Assembly: GCA_943326015.2 (NCBI GenBank) | Contig: CALPRQ020000015.1 | Coordinates: 16,422 to 80,421, forward strand | Reading direction: 5' to 3' | From: Chitinophaga pinensis | GTDB taxonomy: Bacteria; Pseudomonadota; Gammaproteobacteria; Burkholderiales; Burkholderiaceae_C | Length of the DNA: 64,000 nucleotides | Shown: piece after piece, positions 37,435-46,614 of the stretch | Position numbering within the stretch: position 1 is the first letter of the stretch | Layout: each line of letters starts with the position of its first letter | Notes under the pieces: model-generated | Database searches by the model: none | The model's input: the letters and a program-made list of their open reading frames with translations, nothing else | What the model was told of the DNA's origin: nothing | Made by a program: the position numbers and the translations under genes

Positions 37435-38376
37435 TCAGGCCGACAAGGTGCGCCGAATCACCCGGGCCAGCTTGTCCGCGTAGGCCGGATCGGTCGCATA
37501 ACCCGCCTTCTGCATGCCCTGGGCGAAGCCAGCGACGGTCTGTCCCTCGGCCAGCAAGGACTGGTAGCGGGGATTCCTGAGCAGCATCGAGGCGTAATCG
37601 TTGAAGGCCTCGGCGTAGGAGTCATAGGCCCGGAATTTTTCCACCTGACGCTGCGCGACGCCGCCGACATATTCGGTCGTGACGACCTCGGCCACCTTGC
37701 CCTTCCAGCCCGGACCGGCCTTGATGCCGAACAGATTGTGGCTGGTGGTGCCGTCGGCATTCTTGATCTGGCGCTGGCCCCAGCCGCTTTCGAGCGCGGC
37801 CTGACCCACGATGAACGAGGACGGCAGCCCGATGCGCTGCGCGGCCTGCTCGGCGTGCCGACCTATGCCTTGCAGAAAATCCTGCACTCGCTCGCTCACG
37901 CTGGCAGCAGGGCCCACGCTTGAGCTGACCTGACGCCTGGCCGAGGCAGCCGCCACACCGACAGCAGGGGCATTACTGGCCATAGCATTGACGCTGGCAG
38001 CGGCAGCCGGAGCCGGACGACCGGCGCCAGACAACTGGCCAGCAGCAGCATCGCTGCCGGATGGTGCACCCGGCTGGCGCTGCAACTGGCGCAACATCAT
38101 GTCGGCCAGCCCGATGCCGCGCTGCGCCATGGTCTGGCTCAGCTGCTGGTCCAGCATCGAGGTGTAGAGCTGGCTGTCCTGGCTCTGCTCCTGACCCGCC
38201 GCAGCGGTGGCCTGGCGCATGCTCTTGAGCATCATGTTGATGAACAGGCCCTCGAACTGTTGCGCGGAGGCCTTGAGCGCCTCGGGCGAGTTCTGCTTGG
38301 CGGACTGACGCAGCGAGTTCAGACCCTGGACATCGAGTGCCAGACTGTTGGAATCGTTCAGTGGCTTCAGACTCAT
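37435..38376 (-). CDS. flgJ: Flagellar rod cap and peptidoglycan hydrolase FlgJ
   Basis: 313 residues, the dual-domain form. The N-terminal rod-binding part (AAQQFEGLFINMMLKSMRQA) is followed by an Ala-rich linker of about 70 residues and a C-terminal muramidase domain with the catalytic Glu in FIVGQAALESGWGQ and the LFGIKAG motif. It opens the cell wall for the rod. Between flgI and flgK. Confidence 0.95.
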   Translation of the reverse strand: MSLKPLNDSNSLALDVQGLNSLRQSAKQNSPEALKASAQQFEGLFINMMLKSMRQATAAAGQEQSQDSQLYTSMLDQQLSQTMAQRGIGLADMMLRQLQRQPGAPSGSDAAAGQLSGAGRPAPAAAASVNAMASNAPAVGVAAASARRQVSSSVGPAASVSERVQDFLQGIGRHAEQAAQRIGLPSSFIVGQAALESGWGQRQIKNADGTTSHNLFGIKAGPGWKGKVAEVVTTEYVGGVAQRQVEKFRAYDSYAEAFNDYASMLLRNPRYQSLLAEGQTVAGFAQGMQKAGYATDPAYADKLARVIRRTLSA

Positions 38377-38384
38377 GATGGAAC

Positions 38385-39500
38385 TCAGATCACTTCAATC
38401 TCGGCACGCAAGGCGCCGGCGGCCTTCATCGCCTGCAGGATGGCCAGCAGATCCTGTGGCGAGGCGCCAATCGCGTTGAGGGCCTTGACCACATCGGCCA
38501 GCAGCACGCCGCGCGGCAGCAGCATGAGCTGGCCAGCCTCCTGCCTGATGTCGATGTTGGTGCGGGTCGTCACCACCGTCTGGCCCTGAGAAAAGGGAGC
38601 GGGCTGGCTGACCTCGGCACTGCTGCCGATGACGATCGAGAGGTTGCCATGGGCCACCGCGCAGGCCTCGATCGTGACGGACTGGTTCATCACGATCGAG
38701 CCGGTGCGGCCATTGAGCACCACCTTGGGCGCTTGCTGCACCGGCGTCACCTCGAGCGCCTCGAGCGCGCCCAGGAAGGCCACGCGCTGGTCATGCTGCT
38801 GCGGCGCCTGCACCTGGATCACGCGGGCGTTCTGCGCCGATGCCGTGGCTGGACCGAAACGCCGGTTCAGCGCCTCGACGACCCGGCTGGCGGTGCCGAA
38901 GTCGCTGTCCTTGAGCTCCAGCGTCACATAGTCGCCCTGCCCCAGTTCGGTCGGCACGCTGCGCTCGACAATGGCACCGGCACTGATGCGCCCGGCGTTC
39001 AGGTGATTGATCTGTGCCTTGGAACCGCCGCCCGAGGCACCGGCACCACCGACCAGCACATTGCCCTGCGCCAGGGCATAGACCTGGCCGTCGGCGCCCT
39101 TGAGTGGCGTCATCAGCAGGGTGCCGCCGCGCAGGCTCTTGGCACTGCCCATGGAGGAGACCGTCACATCGAGCGTCTGACCGGTCTGGACAAAGGCTGG
39201 CAGGCTGGCCGTCACCATCACGCCGGCGACGTTCTTGGCCTGCAGGTTGACGCCCGGCGGCAGACTCATGCCCATCTGCTGCAGCATGTTGACAACGGAC
39301 TGGACGGTAAAGGGCGACTGGTCGCCACTGCCGTCCAGGCCCACGACCAGACCATAGCCCAGCAGCGGGTTGTAGCGCACGCCCTGGAAAGTGGCGAGGT
39401 CCTTGAGACGCTCGGCCTGGACCGGGCCTGCCAGCAGCAGGCACAGGGCCAGCCAGCGGCTACGCAGACCGGGCCGCGAGAACAAGATGGGCAATGACAT
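38385..39500 (-). CDS. flgI: Flagellar P-ring protein FlgI
   Basis: 371 residues from MSLPILFS (ATG overlapping the flgH stop as TGATG). A signal peptide (LALCLLLAGPVQA) precedes the highly conserved mature sequence (RLKDLATFQGVRYNPLLGYGLVVGLDGSGDQ). Periplasmic ring around the rod. Confidence 0.97.
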   Translation of the reverse strand: MSLPILFSRPGLRSRWLALCLLLAGPVQAERLKDLATFQGVRYNPLLGYGLVVGLDGSGDQSPFTVQSVVNMLQQMGMSLPPGVNLQAKNVAGVMVTASLPAFVQTGQTLDVTVSSMGSAKSLRGGTLLMTPLKGADGQVYALAQGNVLVGGAGASGGGSKAQINHLNAGRISAGAIVERSVPTELGQGDYVTLELKDSDFGTASRVVEALNRRFGPATASAQNARVIQVQAPQQHDQRVAFLGALEALEVTPVQQAPKVVLNGRTGSIVMNQSVTIEACAVAHGNLSIVIGSSAEVSQPAPFSQGQTVVTTRTNIDIRQEAGQLMLLPRGVLLADVVKALNAIGASPQDLLAILQAMKAAGALRAEIEVI

Positions 39501-40168
39501 CAAAACGGCAGGATGCTGTAGAAGATGCGGTTGAGCATGCCGGCGAGCTGGGCCTTGTCGATCTGGCTGTTGGTCCGGTACTCCAGCCGCGCGTCGGCGA
39601 CCTGGGTCGACGGGACCATGTTGCCGGCGCTGATCGATGCCGGCGCCACGACGCCCGAGAAGCGGATGAACTCGGCCCCCTTGTCGAGGCCGATCTGCTT
39701 TTCTCCGCTGACGAGCAGGTTACCGTTGGGCAGCACCTCGATCACGTTGACGGCCAGGGTGCCCAGGAAATTCGAGCCGGCCGCACCGGCTTCCTTGCTG
39801 CTGGCGCTGTTGCTGCCGCTAGCCTGCAGGCCCAGCCAGTCCGACAAGGTGGCCGGCAACAGCGACAGCTTGCTGGCGTTGCTGTTGAGGCTGGCAGAAC
39901 TGCTCGCCGAAGCCTGGGTCGTCTTGTCGGCCGCGGCCTTCTCGTTGATGACGATGGTCAGCACATCGCCAACCGAACGGGCGCGCCGGTCCTCGAACAG
40001 CGGACGATAGGCCTGGGCGCGGAAGATCGCGCCCGGCTCGGCGCTCGCCAGCGGCGCCGGCTCGGCGCGCGCGCTGGTCGGATGAGGCACGATGGAACTC
40101 GGCTGGACGGCGTTGCAGCCGGCCAGGACCAGGCAGGCCAGGCCTGCAACACGGGAGATCGGAATCAC
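39500..40168 (-). CDS. flgH: Flagellar L-ring lipoprotein FlgH
   Basis: 222 residues starting at the GTG at 40166-40168 (VIPISRVAGLACLVLAGC); the lipobox LVLAGC follows at once, giving a mature lipoprotein as in the family. The conserved LFEDRRARSVGDVLTIVINEKAAADK and the final MLNRIFYSILPF are present. Outer membrane ring. The much longer upstream frame is the shadow of flgG. It starts 5 bases after flgG. Confidence 0.95.
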   Translation of the reverse strand: MIPISRVAGLACLVLAGCNAVQPSSIVPHPTSARAEPAPLASAEPGAIFRAQAYRPLFEDRRARSVGDVLTIVINEKAAADKTTQASASSSASLNSNASKLSLLPATLSDWLGLQASGSNSASSKEAGAAGSNFLGTLAVNVIEVLPNGNLLVSGEKQIGLDKGAEFIRFSGVVAPASISAGNMVPSTQVADARLEYRTNSQIDKAQLAGMLNRIFYSILPF

Positions 40169-40173
40169 GGCCT

Positions 40174-40959
40174 TCAACCCAGCTGGGTGATTTTCTGCAA
40201 CATCTGGTCTGACGCGGTCACGGCCTTGCTGTTGAGTTCGTAGGCGCGCTGGGCCTGCACCATGTTGACCATTTCCTCGACGACGTTGACGTTCGCTGCC
40301 TCGACATAGCCCTGCGACAGCTGACCCATGCTGTTGGTGCCAGGCTGGTTGACGGTCGGTGCGCCCGAGGCGCTGGTTTCGATATAGAGGTTCTCGCCCC
40401 GGGCCTCGAGACCGGCCGGGTTGATGAACGAGGCCAGCTGCATGGTGCCGAGCTCGGCCGGCGCGGCGTCGCCTGGCAGTGTCACGGTGACCTTGCCGTT
40501 GCGGGCCACGGTCAGCAGCACCGCATCGGCCGGCACGGTGATCTGGGGCAGCAGCAGATAGCCGCTGGAGGTGACCAGTTGGCCCTGGTTGTCGACATGG
40601 AAGGAGCCATCGCGCGTGTAGGCCAGCGAGCCGTCGGGCATCTGCACCTGGAAGAAGCCCTTGCCGTCGATGGCGATGTCCTTGCTGTTGCTGGTCTGCA
40701 TCAGGTTGCCCTGGGTGTGCAGCCGCTCGGTCGCGACCGGGCGCACGCCAGTGCCGAACTGCAAGCCGGTCGGCAGCTGGGTCTGGTCGGACGAAGGCGC
40801 GCCGGGCTGACGCACGGTCTGATACAGCAGGTCCTCGAACACCGCGCGCGAGCGCTTGAACCCATTGGTATTGACGTTGGCGATGTTGTTTGTTATAACA
40901 TCCATCTGCGCCTGTTGCGCCTCCAGACCCGTCTTGGCCACCCACAGTGAGCGAAGCAT
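40174..40959 (-). CDS. flgG: Flagellar distal rod protein FlgG
   Basis: 261 residues, standard length, with [27 protein letters not shown] at the start and [24 protein letters not shown] at the end. Builds the distal rod through the P and L rings. Confidence 0.97.
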   Translation of the reverse strand: MLRSLWVAKTGLEAQQAQMDVITNNIANVNTNGFKRSRAVFEDLLYQTVRQPGAPSSDQTQLPTGLQFGTGVRPVATERLHTQGNLMQTSNSKDIAIDGKGFFQVQMPDGSLAYTRDGSFHVDNQGQLVTSSGYLLLPQITVPADAVLLTVARNGKVTVTLPGDAAPAELGTMQLASFINPAGLEARGENLYIETSASGAPTVNQPGTNSMGQLSQGYVEAANVNVVEEMVNMVQAQRAYELNSKAVTASDQMLQKITQLG

Positions 40960-40997
40960 GGCTATTCCTTTGATTTGGTGGAAAGATCGAGGGGGGG

Positions 40998-41738
40998 TCA
41001 GTTCAGGCTCAGCACCTGATCGGCCTTGCTGGCGTTGCCATCGGCATGCTTGAGCAGGCTCATCTGGGTGTCGAACTGGCGCCCCAGGTCGATCATGCGC
41101 ACCATCGCATCGACCACGTTGACGTTGCTGCCCTCGAGCGCGCCCGACTCGATCATGACGGCGGGATCGGCCTGGGCGTCGGCGCCAGTGCGCAGCCGGA
41201 ACAGCCCGTCGTCGCCGCGGGCGAGGGTCTCGGGCGGCGGATTGACGAGCTTGAGTCGGCCGACGACTTCCGCCACCGCCGGCGTCACGCCCGGCTGCAG
41301 CGCCGAAATGGTGCCGTCGCGCGCGATCATGAGCTCGGTGTCGGGCGGCAGGTTCAACGGACCGCTGTCGCCGATGACCGGCAAGCCGGCCCGCGTCGTC
41401 AGCGCGCCATCGGGACCCAGCTTGAGCGCACCGCTGCGGGTGTAGGCTTCTCGACCATCGGCGCCCAGCACGGACAGCCAGCCCACGCCCGGCAGCGCCA
41501 CGTCCAGCACGCGACCGGTCTGCTGGATAGCGCCCGGCGTGAAGTCAGCCGCGACGTTGCTGCTGCGCACCTGGGTGCGCGTGGGCATCGAGCCGCCGGA
41601 AACCGGCGCGGCGAGAAAGCTGTCGATCTGGGCGCGAAAACCGCCGGTGCCGACGTTGGCGAGGTTGTGCGAGACCGTGGTCTGCTGCTCGGCAAGCTGT
41701 TTGGCGCCAGTCATGGCGGTATAGATCAGGCGGTCCAT
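40998..41738 (-). CDS. flgF: Flagellar proximal rod protein FlgF
   Basis: 246 residues with the rod motif ([31 protein letters not shown]) and C-terminal [20 protein letters not shown]. Between flgE and flgG. Confidence 0.96.
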   Translation of the reverse strand: MDRLIYTAMTGAKQLAEQQTTVSHNLANVGTGGFRAQIDSFLAAPVSGGSMPTRTQVRSSNVAADFTPGAIQQTGRVLDVALPGVGWLSVLGADGREAYTRSGALKLGPDGALTTRAGLPVIGDSGPLNLPPDTELMIARDGTISALQPGVTPAVAEVVGRLKLVNPPPETLARGDDGLFRLRTGADAQADPAVMIESGALEGSNVNVVDAMVRMIDLGRQFDTQMSLLKHADGNASKADQVLSLN

Positions 41739-41764
41739 GCGCTAGTCCAGGCGGTTCAAGTCGG

Positions 41765-43258
41765 TCAGCGACCGAGGTTGACCACGGTCTGCATGGTCTC
41801 GTCCTGCCGGCGCATCATTTCGGCGGCGGCCTGGAAACTGCGCTGAGCCGAGATCATCTTGATCATCTCCACGGTCAGGTCGATGTTGGCCGCTTCGGTC
41901 GAGGACGCCTTGAGCGAGCCCAGCACACCGACGCCGGGCTGGTTGACTTCCGCCGAGCCCGAAGCCGCCGACTCCATCCACTGGTTGTTGCCGAGCGCGG
42001 TCAGGCCGTTGATGCTGCGGAAATTGGCCAGCACCACCTGACCCAGGGTCTTGCTGTTGCCGTTGTTGTAGCGCGCGGTGATGAGACCGTCAGCGCCCAC
42101 GCTGTAGTTCATCAGCTGACCCACACCGCGGCCGTCCTGGCTCACCCGGACGGTGAACTTGGAACCATACTGGGTCGTGGCAGCCAGGTCGAGCACCATG
42201 TCGGTGTTGTCGATCGTGATGCCGAACTGTCCCTTCTTGCTGTTGGGTGTCAGCGTGGAGGCATCCGCGACGTTGTCGAAGGTGGTCGAGGACTGGACGT
42301 TGCCGCTGGAATCGAAGGTCAGGCCGCCGAGCTTGGCTGGCAGATCGGAGCCGCCCAACCAGGAATAGACATCCCAGGTGTTGTCGGCGAGCTTGACGTA
42401 GAAGGTCTGGACGTTGACCTCCACGCCCTGCGCGGTATAGACCGCCGTGGTGGTGGAATGGGTGTAGGTCGTGGGGTCGGTGACGTCAAACGCTTGGAAG
42501 GCCGCAGTCGAGATGCGGTCGCGGGCTGCGGTGCCAGCCGGCGCATCGAGCGCGGCGGCTGCCTCGGCCTCGTCAGCCTTGGCGGCGGTCTCGGCCGCCT
42601 TGGCGGTGGCGGCGGCCTTGTCGGCGGCCGTGGCGTTGGGGTCGAAGGCACGGGCGGCAGCCAGCTCGGACGCTGCGTCGGCGGCTAACCTGGCCGCCAC
42701 GGCGATGCCTTGGGAGGCACCGGCCTTCTCGATCGACGTCCGGTCAGCGACCGTGGCGCTGGCGGCTGCGGGGACCGCTGCGGACCGGCTGTCGAACATG
42801 AGGTCGAGCTTGGCCTTGGCCGTCTGCTTGGGCGGGTCATTGGCCTGGCTGATCGTCAGCGCCACCGGCCTGCCGGCCAGGATGGAACCCGTCTCGGGGT
42901 CGGCCTGGAAACCGGTCAGTTTTTCGCCCATCGCGTTGACGATCTCGCCCTCCTTGTTGAGCTGGAACTGGCCGCTGCGGGTATAGGCGATGCGGGAGCC
43001 GCTTTCGATGCGGAAGAAACCCGTACCGCTGATGGCGATGTCGAGCGGGTTGCTGGTGGCGCTGATATCGCCTTGCATGAAGCTCTGGCGCCCACCGTTG
43101 GACGGCAGGCCGGTCTCGGTGTTGACAGCGGCAGCCAGCGCGCTCTCGAAATCCGAGCCCTTGAAACCAACGGTATTGGCGTTGGCGACGTTATTGCCGA
43201 TGACCTCAAGTCGCTTGGCGGCGGACTTGACGGCGGAGTTGTCAATCATAAAACCCAT
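41765..43258 (-). CDS. flgE: Flagellar hook protein FlgE with Ala-rich insert
   Basis: 497 residues. N-terminal hook motif (AAKRLEVIGNNVANANTVGFKGSDF) and C-terminal DLTVEMIKMISAQRSFQAAAEMM are normal. Between the usual FDSR segment (about 154-158) and the DVTDPTTY segment (about 258-265) lies an insert of about 95 residues, mostly Ala with Asp, Lys and Glu, which looks like a long helix. Without it the protein would be near the usual 400 residues. The insert should lie in an outer hook domain. Start ATG with a GGTGG-type ribosome binding site. Confidence 0.95.
   Translation of the reverse strand: MGFMIDNSAVKSAAKRLEVIGNNVANANTVGFKGSDFESALAAAVNTETGLPSNGGRQSFMQGDISATSNPLDIAISGTGFFRIESGSRIAYTRSGQFQLNKEGEIVNAMGEKLTGFQADPETGSILAGRPVALTISQANDPPKQTAKAKLDLMFDSRSAAVPAAASATVADRTSIEKAGASQGIAVAARLAADAASELAAARAFDPNATAADKAAATAKAAETAAKADEAEAAAALDAPAGTAARDRISTAAFQAFDVTDPTTYTHSTTTAVYTAQGVEVNVQTFYVKLADNTWDVYSWLGGSDLPAKLGGLTFDSSGNVQSSTTFDNVADASTLTPNSKKGQFGITIDNTDMVLDLAATTQYGSKFTVRVSQDGRGVGQLMNYSVGADGLITARYNNGNSKTLGQVVLANFRSINGLTALGNNQWMESAASGSAEVNQPGVGVLGSLKASSTEAANIDLTVEMIKMISAQRSFQAAAEMMRRQDETMQTVVNLGR
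42503..42784 (-). repeat. Low-complexity Ala-rich coding segment in flgE
   Basis: Codes for residues about 159-252 of FlgE. Runs of GCG/GCC codons give repeated AxKAAxTAAKADEAEAA-like patterns. Composition differs clearly from the flanking hook sequence. Confidence 0.7.
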
Positions 43259-43294
43259 GATTCCACCCTAATGAAATGAAATAAACAAGATAGA

Positions 43295-43954
43295 TCAGCG
43301 CACTTGGCGCACGTCGGCCAGGGCCACGTCAGCCATGCCCGGCAGGTTCAGGAACACGCTGTTGTTGCTGAGCGTCACACCGCTGACCTGGGCGGTTGAC
43401 AACGCGGTGGCCGTGACCTTCTGACCGTTGGCCAGGGCCTCGATCTTGAAGCTGTAGCCACCGTCGGCCGCTGTCGCGCCGGCGTCGGTGGCACCGTCCC
43501 AGGACAGCTGCTTGAGGCCGGCGGCTTGCGGCCCGAGGTCGATGCTGCGCAGCGCCTGCCCGGTGCTGTCGAGCACGGTCAGCTTGAGGCTCTCGACCGA
43601 CTGTTTGAGCTCGACCCCCATGCTGGCCTGACCCTTGGCAAGCTGCAGCTTCGAGATCGGCACCAGCACCTCGCGGCCGATCAGGCTGGAGGCCTGCATG
43701 GTCTGGCTGGACTGGAAACTCGACAGCACCGATGACAGCGTGGTGTTGAGCTGGCTGATGCCGCTGACCGTGTTGAGCTGCGCCAGCTGGGCGGTCATCT
43801 GGGAATTGTCCATCGGATTCATCGGGTCCTGGTTCTGCATCTGCGCGACCAGCAGCTTCATGAAATCCGCCTGGGATTGCTCGACACGACCGCTGCTGGC
43901 GGTGGCGGTCTGTGCCGTCACGCCGGTGCTGGAACTGGTGCTGTTGACTGCCAT
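43295..43954 (-). CDS. flgD: Flagellar hook assembly (cap) protein FlgD
   Basis: 219 residues from MAVNSTSSSTG. The conserved FMKLLVAQMQNQDPMNPMDNSQMTAQLAQLNTV block is followed by the FlgD Ig/tudor-like C-terminal region (GGYSFKIEALANGQKVTATAL). Hook cap. A GTG 15 bases upstream, overlapping the flgC stop, is an alternative start. Confidence 0.95.
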   Translation of the reverse strand: MAVNSTSSSTGVTAQTATASSGRVEQSQADFMKLLVAQMQNQDPMNPMDNSQMTAQLAQLNTVSGISQLNTTLSSVLSSFQSSQTMQASSLIGREVLVPISKLQLAKGQASMGVELKQSVESLKLTVLDSTGQALRSIDLGPQAAGLKQLSWDGATDAGATAADGGYSFKIEALANGQKVTATALSTAQVSGVTLSNNSVFLNLPGMADVALADVRQVR

Positions 43955-43965
43955 CTTGGACTTTC

Positions 43966-44367
43966 TCACTGACCGATGGTCAGTGTCTTGAGCGCCATGG
44001 ATTTGGCGGCATTGAGGGTATCGACGTTGGTCTGATAGGAACGCGAGGCCGACAGCATGTTGACCATTTCCTCGACCACGTTGACATTGGGCATCTCGAC
44101 GTAGCCCTGCGCATTGGCCTGCGGATGCGAGGGCTTGTAGACCAGACGCTGTGGCCCCTGGTCCTCGACCACCGGGCCGGCCTTGACACCCGTGGCTCCG
44201 CCCGGCAGCGGTGCCACCATGAACTGCAACTGCTTGGCCCGATAGGACTGGCCATCGGGACCGCTGGTGCTCTCGGCGTTGGCGAGGTTGCTGGCGACGA
44301 CGTTGAGGCGCTGCGCCTGCGCGGTCATGGCCGATCCCGCCACCTGGAAGACATTGAGCAAGGACAT
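43966..44367 (-). CDS. flgC: Flagellar proximal rod protein FlgC
   Basis: 133 residues from [31 protein letters not shown]-terminus [29 protein letters not shown]. Starts 5 bases after flgB. Confidence 0.96.
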   Translation of the reverse strand: MSLLNVFQVAGSAMTAQAQRLNVVASNLANAESTSGPDGQSYRAKQLQFMVAPLPGGATGVKAGPVVEDQGPQRLVYKPSHPQANAQGYVEMPNVNVVEEMVNMLSASRSYQTNVDTLNAAKSMALKTLTIGQ

Positions 44368-44372
44368 GGTGA

Positions 44373-44771
44373 TCAACCCTGGATAACGGACAGCAAGCCC
44401 TTGAGCTTGGAGGACAGGAGGGTCACGCCCGCCTCGTAGCGCAAGGCATTGTCGGTGAAGGCGCTGCGCTCGACGTCGAGGTCCACGGTGTTGCCGTCAC
44501 GGCTGGCCTGGACGACCGGGCGCGACTGGGCCTGCGGCAGGCCGCTCGATGCCCCGCCTTGGTGCGCGGCATGGGTACGCTGGAGCAGCTGTGCATGGCC
44601 TGCCGCACCGCTCATGGCCGCCTTCATGGCCTGGGCAAAATCGAAATCCTGCGCCTTGTAGTGAGGCGTATCGGCGTTGGCGATATTGGTCGCCAGCAAC
44701 TGCTGGCGCTGCGCCCGCAACCGCAGGGTTTGCTCGTGAAACCCCAGCACCTCGTCCAGTCTTCCTGCCAT
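44373..44771 (-). CDS. flgB: Flagellar proximal rod protein FlgB
   Basis: 132 residues from [16 protein letters not shown]; a GGAGG ribosome binding site stands 7 bases upstream of this ATG, which favours it over an ATG four codons earlier (44783). Conserved [27 protein letters not shown]. First gene of the minus-strand flg operon. Confidence 0.95.
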   Translation of the reverse strand: MAGRLDEVLGFHEQTLRLRAQRQQLLATNIANADTPHYKAQDFDFAQAMKAAMSGAAGHAQLLQRTHAAHQGGASSGLPQAQSRPVVQASRDGNTVDLDVERSAFTDNALRYEAGVTLLSSKLKGLLSVIQG

Positions 44772-44783
44772 CTCGGCCTCCAT

Positions 44784-44948
44784 TCAAAACCCGGCAACCG
44801 TTCGCGCGAAACGGCGCTGATTGGGATTGTGCTACTTTACGCAGGTTCCAACGCCAGTGATCGGGCAAACAAAGACCAAAACCACGTTCAGCTTGGCTGT
44901 TAGAGCCTGGCGCCCGGCACCGGAATCCCCCTACACTTGGCGTCAACC
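44784..44948. promoter_or_regulatory. Divergent flgB / flgA promoter region
   Basis: 165 bases between the two divergent starts. Early flagellar (FlhDC-dependent) promoters are expected. I see a TACACT hexamer at about 44932-44937 facing flgA but no convincing partner box and no sigma-28 pair. Confidence 0.45.
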
Positions 44949-45641
44949 ATGAAGCGACTCCAACGTCTGCTGCCAAGCTGCCTGCTGCTGATCAGCCTGG
45001 CCGCACAAGCGCAGCCCTCGACCTGGCACAAGCTCGACGCGCTGCGCGAGCAAGTGGCTGCAGCTGTCGGCGCTCAGTTGCCGGCCTCCAGCCGAGTGCA
45101 GGTCAGCCCGCCGGACCCGCAGCTCCAGTTGCCCGCCTGTCCTCGACCCGAGGTCCTGCTGCCGTCCGGCCAGCAGCCGCTGCGCGGTCAGTTGCGCATC
45201 GGCGTGCGCTGCCAGAAGCCCCAGCCCTGGACAGTCTACCTCAGCGCCTCGATTCAGGAGTCCCGGACCTACTACCTGGCCAGGATACCGCTGCAGGCCG
45301 GACATCAGTTGCAAGCGCAGGACCTGACAAACGCACAAGCTTACACCGAGAACCTGCCGCCAGGGGCCGTGACCGACGAAAGGCAATGGCTGGGCCGCAG
45401 CCTGACGGCCGCCGTGGCGGCCGGCGCGCCACTGAATCAGCAGTGGCTGCGCACTGTCAACGTCGTCACGGCCGGACAAACCGTCAAGCTGGTGCTTGGG
45501 GGCGCGGGCTTTCGCATCAACTCCGAAGGCCGTGCGCTGGGCAACGCGGCAGCGGGGCAGCCGGTCCAGGTGCGCGTGGCGTCGGGCCAGACTGTCCGCG
45601 GCCAGGCCCAGGTCGGTGGCTGGGTCGAGATCGACCTGTGA
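44949..45641 (+). CDS. flgA: P-ring assembly chaperone FlgA
   Basis: 230 residues from MKRLQRLLPSCLLL with a signal peptide ending SLAAQAQP. The SAF-like domain (YLARIPLQAGHQLQAQDLTNAQAYT) and the final GQTVRGQAQVGGWVEIDL are typical. Periplasmic helper for FlgI. Divergent from flgB. Confidence 0.94.
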   Translation: MKRLQRLLPSCLLLISLAAQAQPSTWHKLDALREQVAAAVGAQLPASSRVQVSPPDPQLQLPACPRPEVLLPSGQQPLRGQLRIGVRCQKPQPWTVYLSASIQESRTYYLARIPLQAGHQLQAQDLTNAQAYTENLPPGAVTDERQWLGRSLTAAVAAGAPLNQQWLRTVNVVTAGQTVKLVLGGAGFRINSEGRALGNAAAGQPVQVRVASGQTVRGQAQVGGWVEIDL

Positions 45642-45659
45642 GGCCGGTCCGGAACAGAC

Positions 45660-45686
45660 TCAAGTTTCCCTCCACGCGACCGTAAA
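45660..45686 (+). promoter_or_regulatory. Sigma-28 (FliA) promoter of flgMN
   Basis: TCAAGTTT (45660-45667), exactly 11 bases, then ACCGTAAA (45679-45686), 39 bases before the flgM start. Same architecture as the fliC promoter. It places the anti-sigma factor under its own target, giving feedback. Confidence 0.75.
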
Positions 45687-45725
45687 CAGGAAGCAAGACA
45701 GCCCATACATGTCAGGATACCCCCA

Positions 45726-46025
45726 GTGAAAATTGACCCATCGATCGGCAAGACGCCAGGCCTGGGTGTCAGCGCCACACCGGCCCCCACCAAGCCCCTC
45801 GAGGCCAGTTCCATCGCGCGCAACCAGACAGCGACGGTCCAGATGTCGGGCCAGTTCCAGCAGCTCGAGCGCCAGGTCGGCGGCGGCAGCTTCGATGCCC
45901 AGAAAGTGCAATCGATCAAGAACGCCATCGCCGAGGGCCGTTTTCAGGTCGATGCGAGCAAGGTGGCCGACGGCCTGCTGTCCTCGGTCCGGGACCTGAT
46001 CCGGACCAACTCGCGCTCGGCTTGA
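45726..46025 (+). CDS. flgM: Anti-sigma-28 factor FlgM
   Basis: 99 residues from a GTG start (VKIDPSIGKTPGL). The C-terminal FliA-binding helices are clear (DAQKVQSIKNAIAEGRFQVD ... VADGLLSSVRDLI). FlgM holds FliA inactive until exported through the finished hook. Overlaps the region before flgN by a few bases. Confidence 0.94.
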   Translation: MKIDPSIGKTPGLGVSATPAPTKPLEASSIARNQTATVQMSGQFQQLERQVGGGSFDAQKVQSIKNAIAEGRFQVDASKVADGLLSSVRDLIRTNSRSA

Positions 46026-46027
46026 AC

Positions 46028-46495
46028 ATGGGCAGCCACGACGCCGCCATCGTGCAAGGCCTGGAGCGGGAGCACGGCCTCGCGTCCCGGCTGCTTGAGG
46101 CGCTCCGGCGGGAAGAAGCCGCCCTGCTGGGCAATGATGCCGATGCCCTGTCGCAGGCCGCGCATGGCAAATCGCAGCTGATCATCGAATTCATGTCGCT
46201 GCACCAGCAACTGCTGCGCCAGCTCGGGCGGGCCGGCCTGCTCGCGCAGGACAGCAGCATGGCGGCCTGGATCAGCAGGCAGTCCGATCCGTCGGTACAG
46301 GCGCAGTGGCGGGAGTTGCTCGATTTCGCGCAGCACGCGCAGGAACTCAATCGCACCAACGGCTTGCTGATCCAGCGCCTGTCGGTGCGCAACCAGGCCG
46401 CCCTCGCGGCGCTGCGTGGCCCGGGTCAGGCCGAGCTGTACGGACAAAGCGGCCTCAGCGGCTTGCGCTCCCACTTCAAGACCATCCTGGGCTGA
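46028..46495 (+). CDS. flgN: FlgK/FlgL export chaperone FlgN
   Basis: 155 residues, all-helical FlgN family (LLEALRREEAALLGNDADALSQAAHGKSQLI). Cytoplasmic chaperone for the hook-filament junction proteins. The ATG is 2 bases after the flgM stop; a TTG two codons earlier is possible. Confidence 0.9.
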   Translation: MGSHDAAIVQGLEREHGLASRLLEALRREEAALLGNDADALSQAAHGKSQLIIEFMSLHQQLLRQLGRAGLLAQDSSMAAWISRQSDPSVQAQWRELLDFAQHAQELNRTNGLLIQRLSVRNQAALAALRGPGQAELYGQSGLSGLRSHFKTILG

Positions 46496-46506
46496 GCCAC
46501 TGGCCG

Positions 46507-46527
46507 CAGCCGGCTGCGCGCCGGCTG
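46507..46527 (+). terminator. Hairpin after flgN
   Basis: CAGCCGGC (46507-46514), loop TGCGC, GCCGGCTG (46520-46527): perfect 8-bp stem 11 bases after the flgN stop. No T-tract follows, so intrinsic termination is uncertain. Confidence 0.4.
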
Positions 46528-46546
46528 GCTGTGGCGGCGGTGGTAT

Positions 46547-46579
46547 GACATTTCACAAAAATGTCAAAATAGTGTGAAA
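46547..46579 (+). promoter_or_regulatory. Nested inverted repeats upstream of a chemoreceptor gene
   Basis: In an AT-rich patch, GACATTT (46547-46553) pairs with AAATGTC (46559-46565), and TTTCACA (46551-46557) pairs with TGTGAAA (46573-46579). Two interleaved perfect 7-base dyads 35-68 bases before the receptor start look like an operator, but no regulator can be named. Confidence 0.45.
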
Positions 46580-46614
46580 CATTTAGGGTATTCACCTAAC
46601 ATTTTTCGCATTGC

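Noticed and set aside
46555..46614. Possible sigma-28 promoter directly before the 519-residue receptor
   Set aside because: A TCAAAATA-like box exists but nothing resembling GCCGTAA lies 11 bases downstream.
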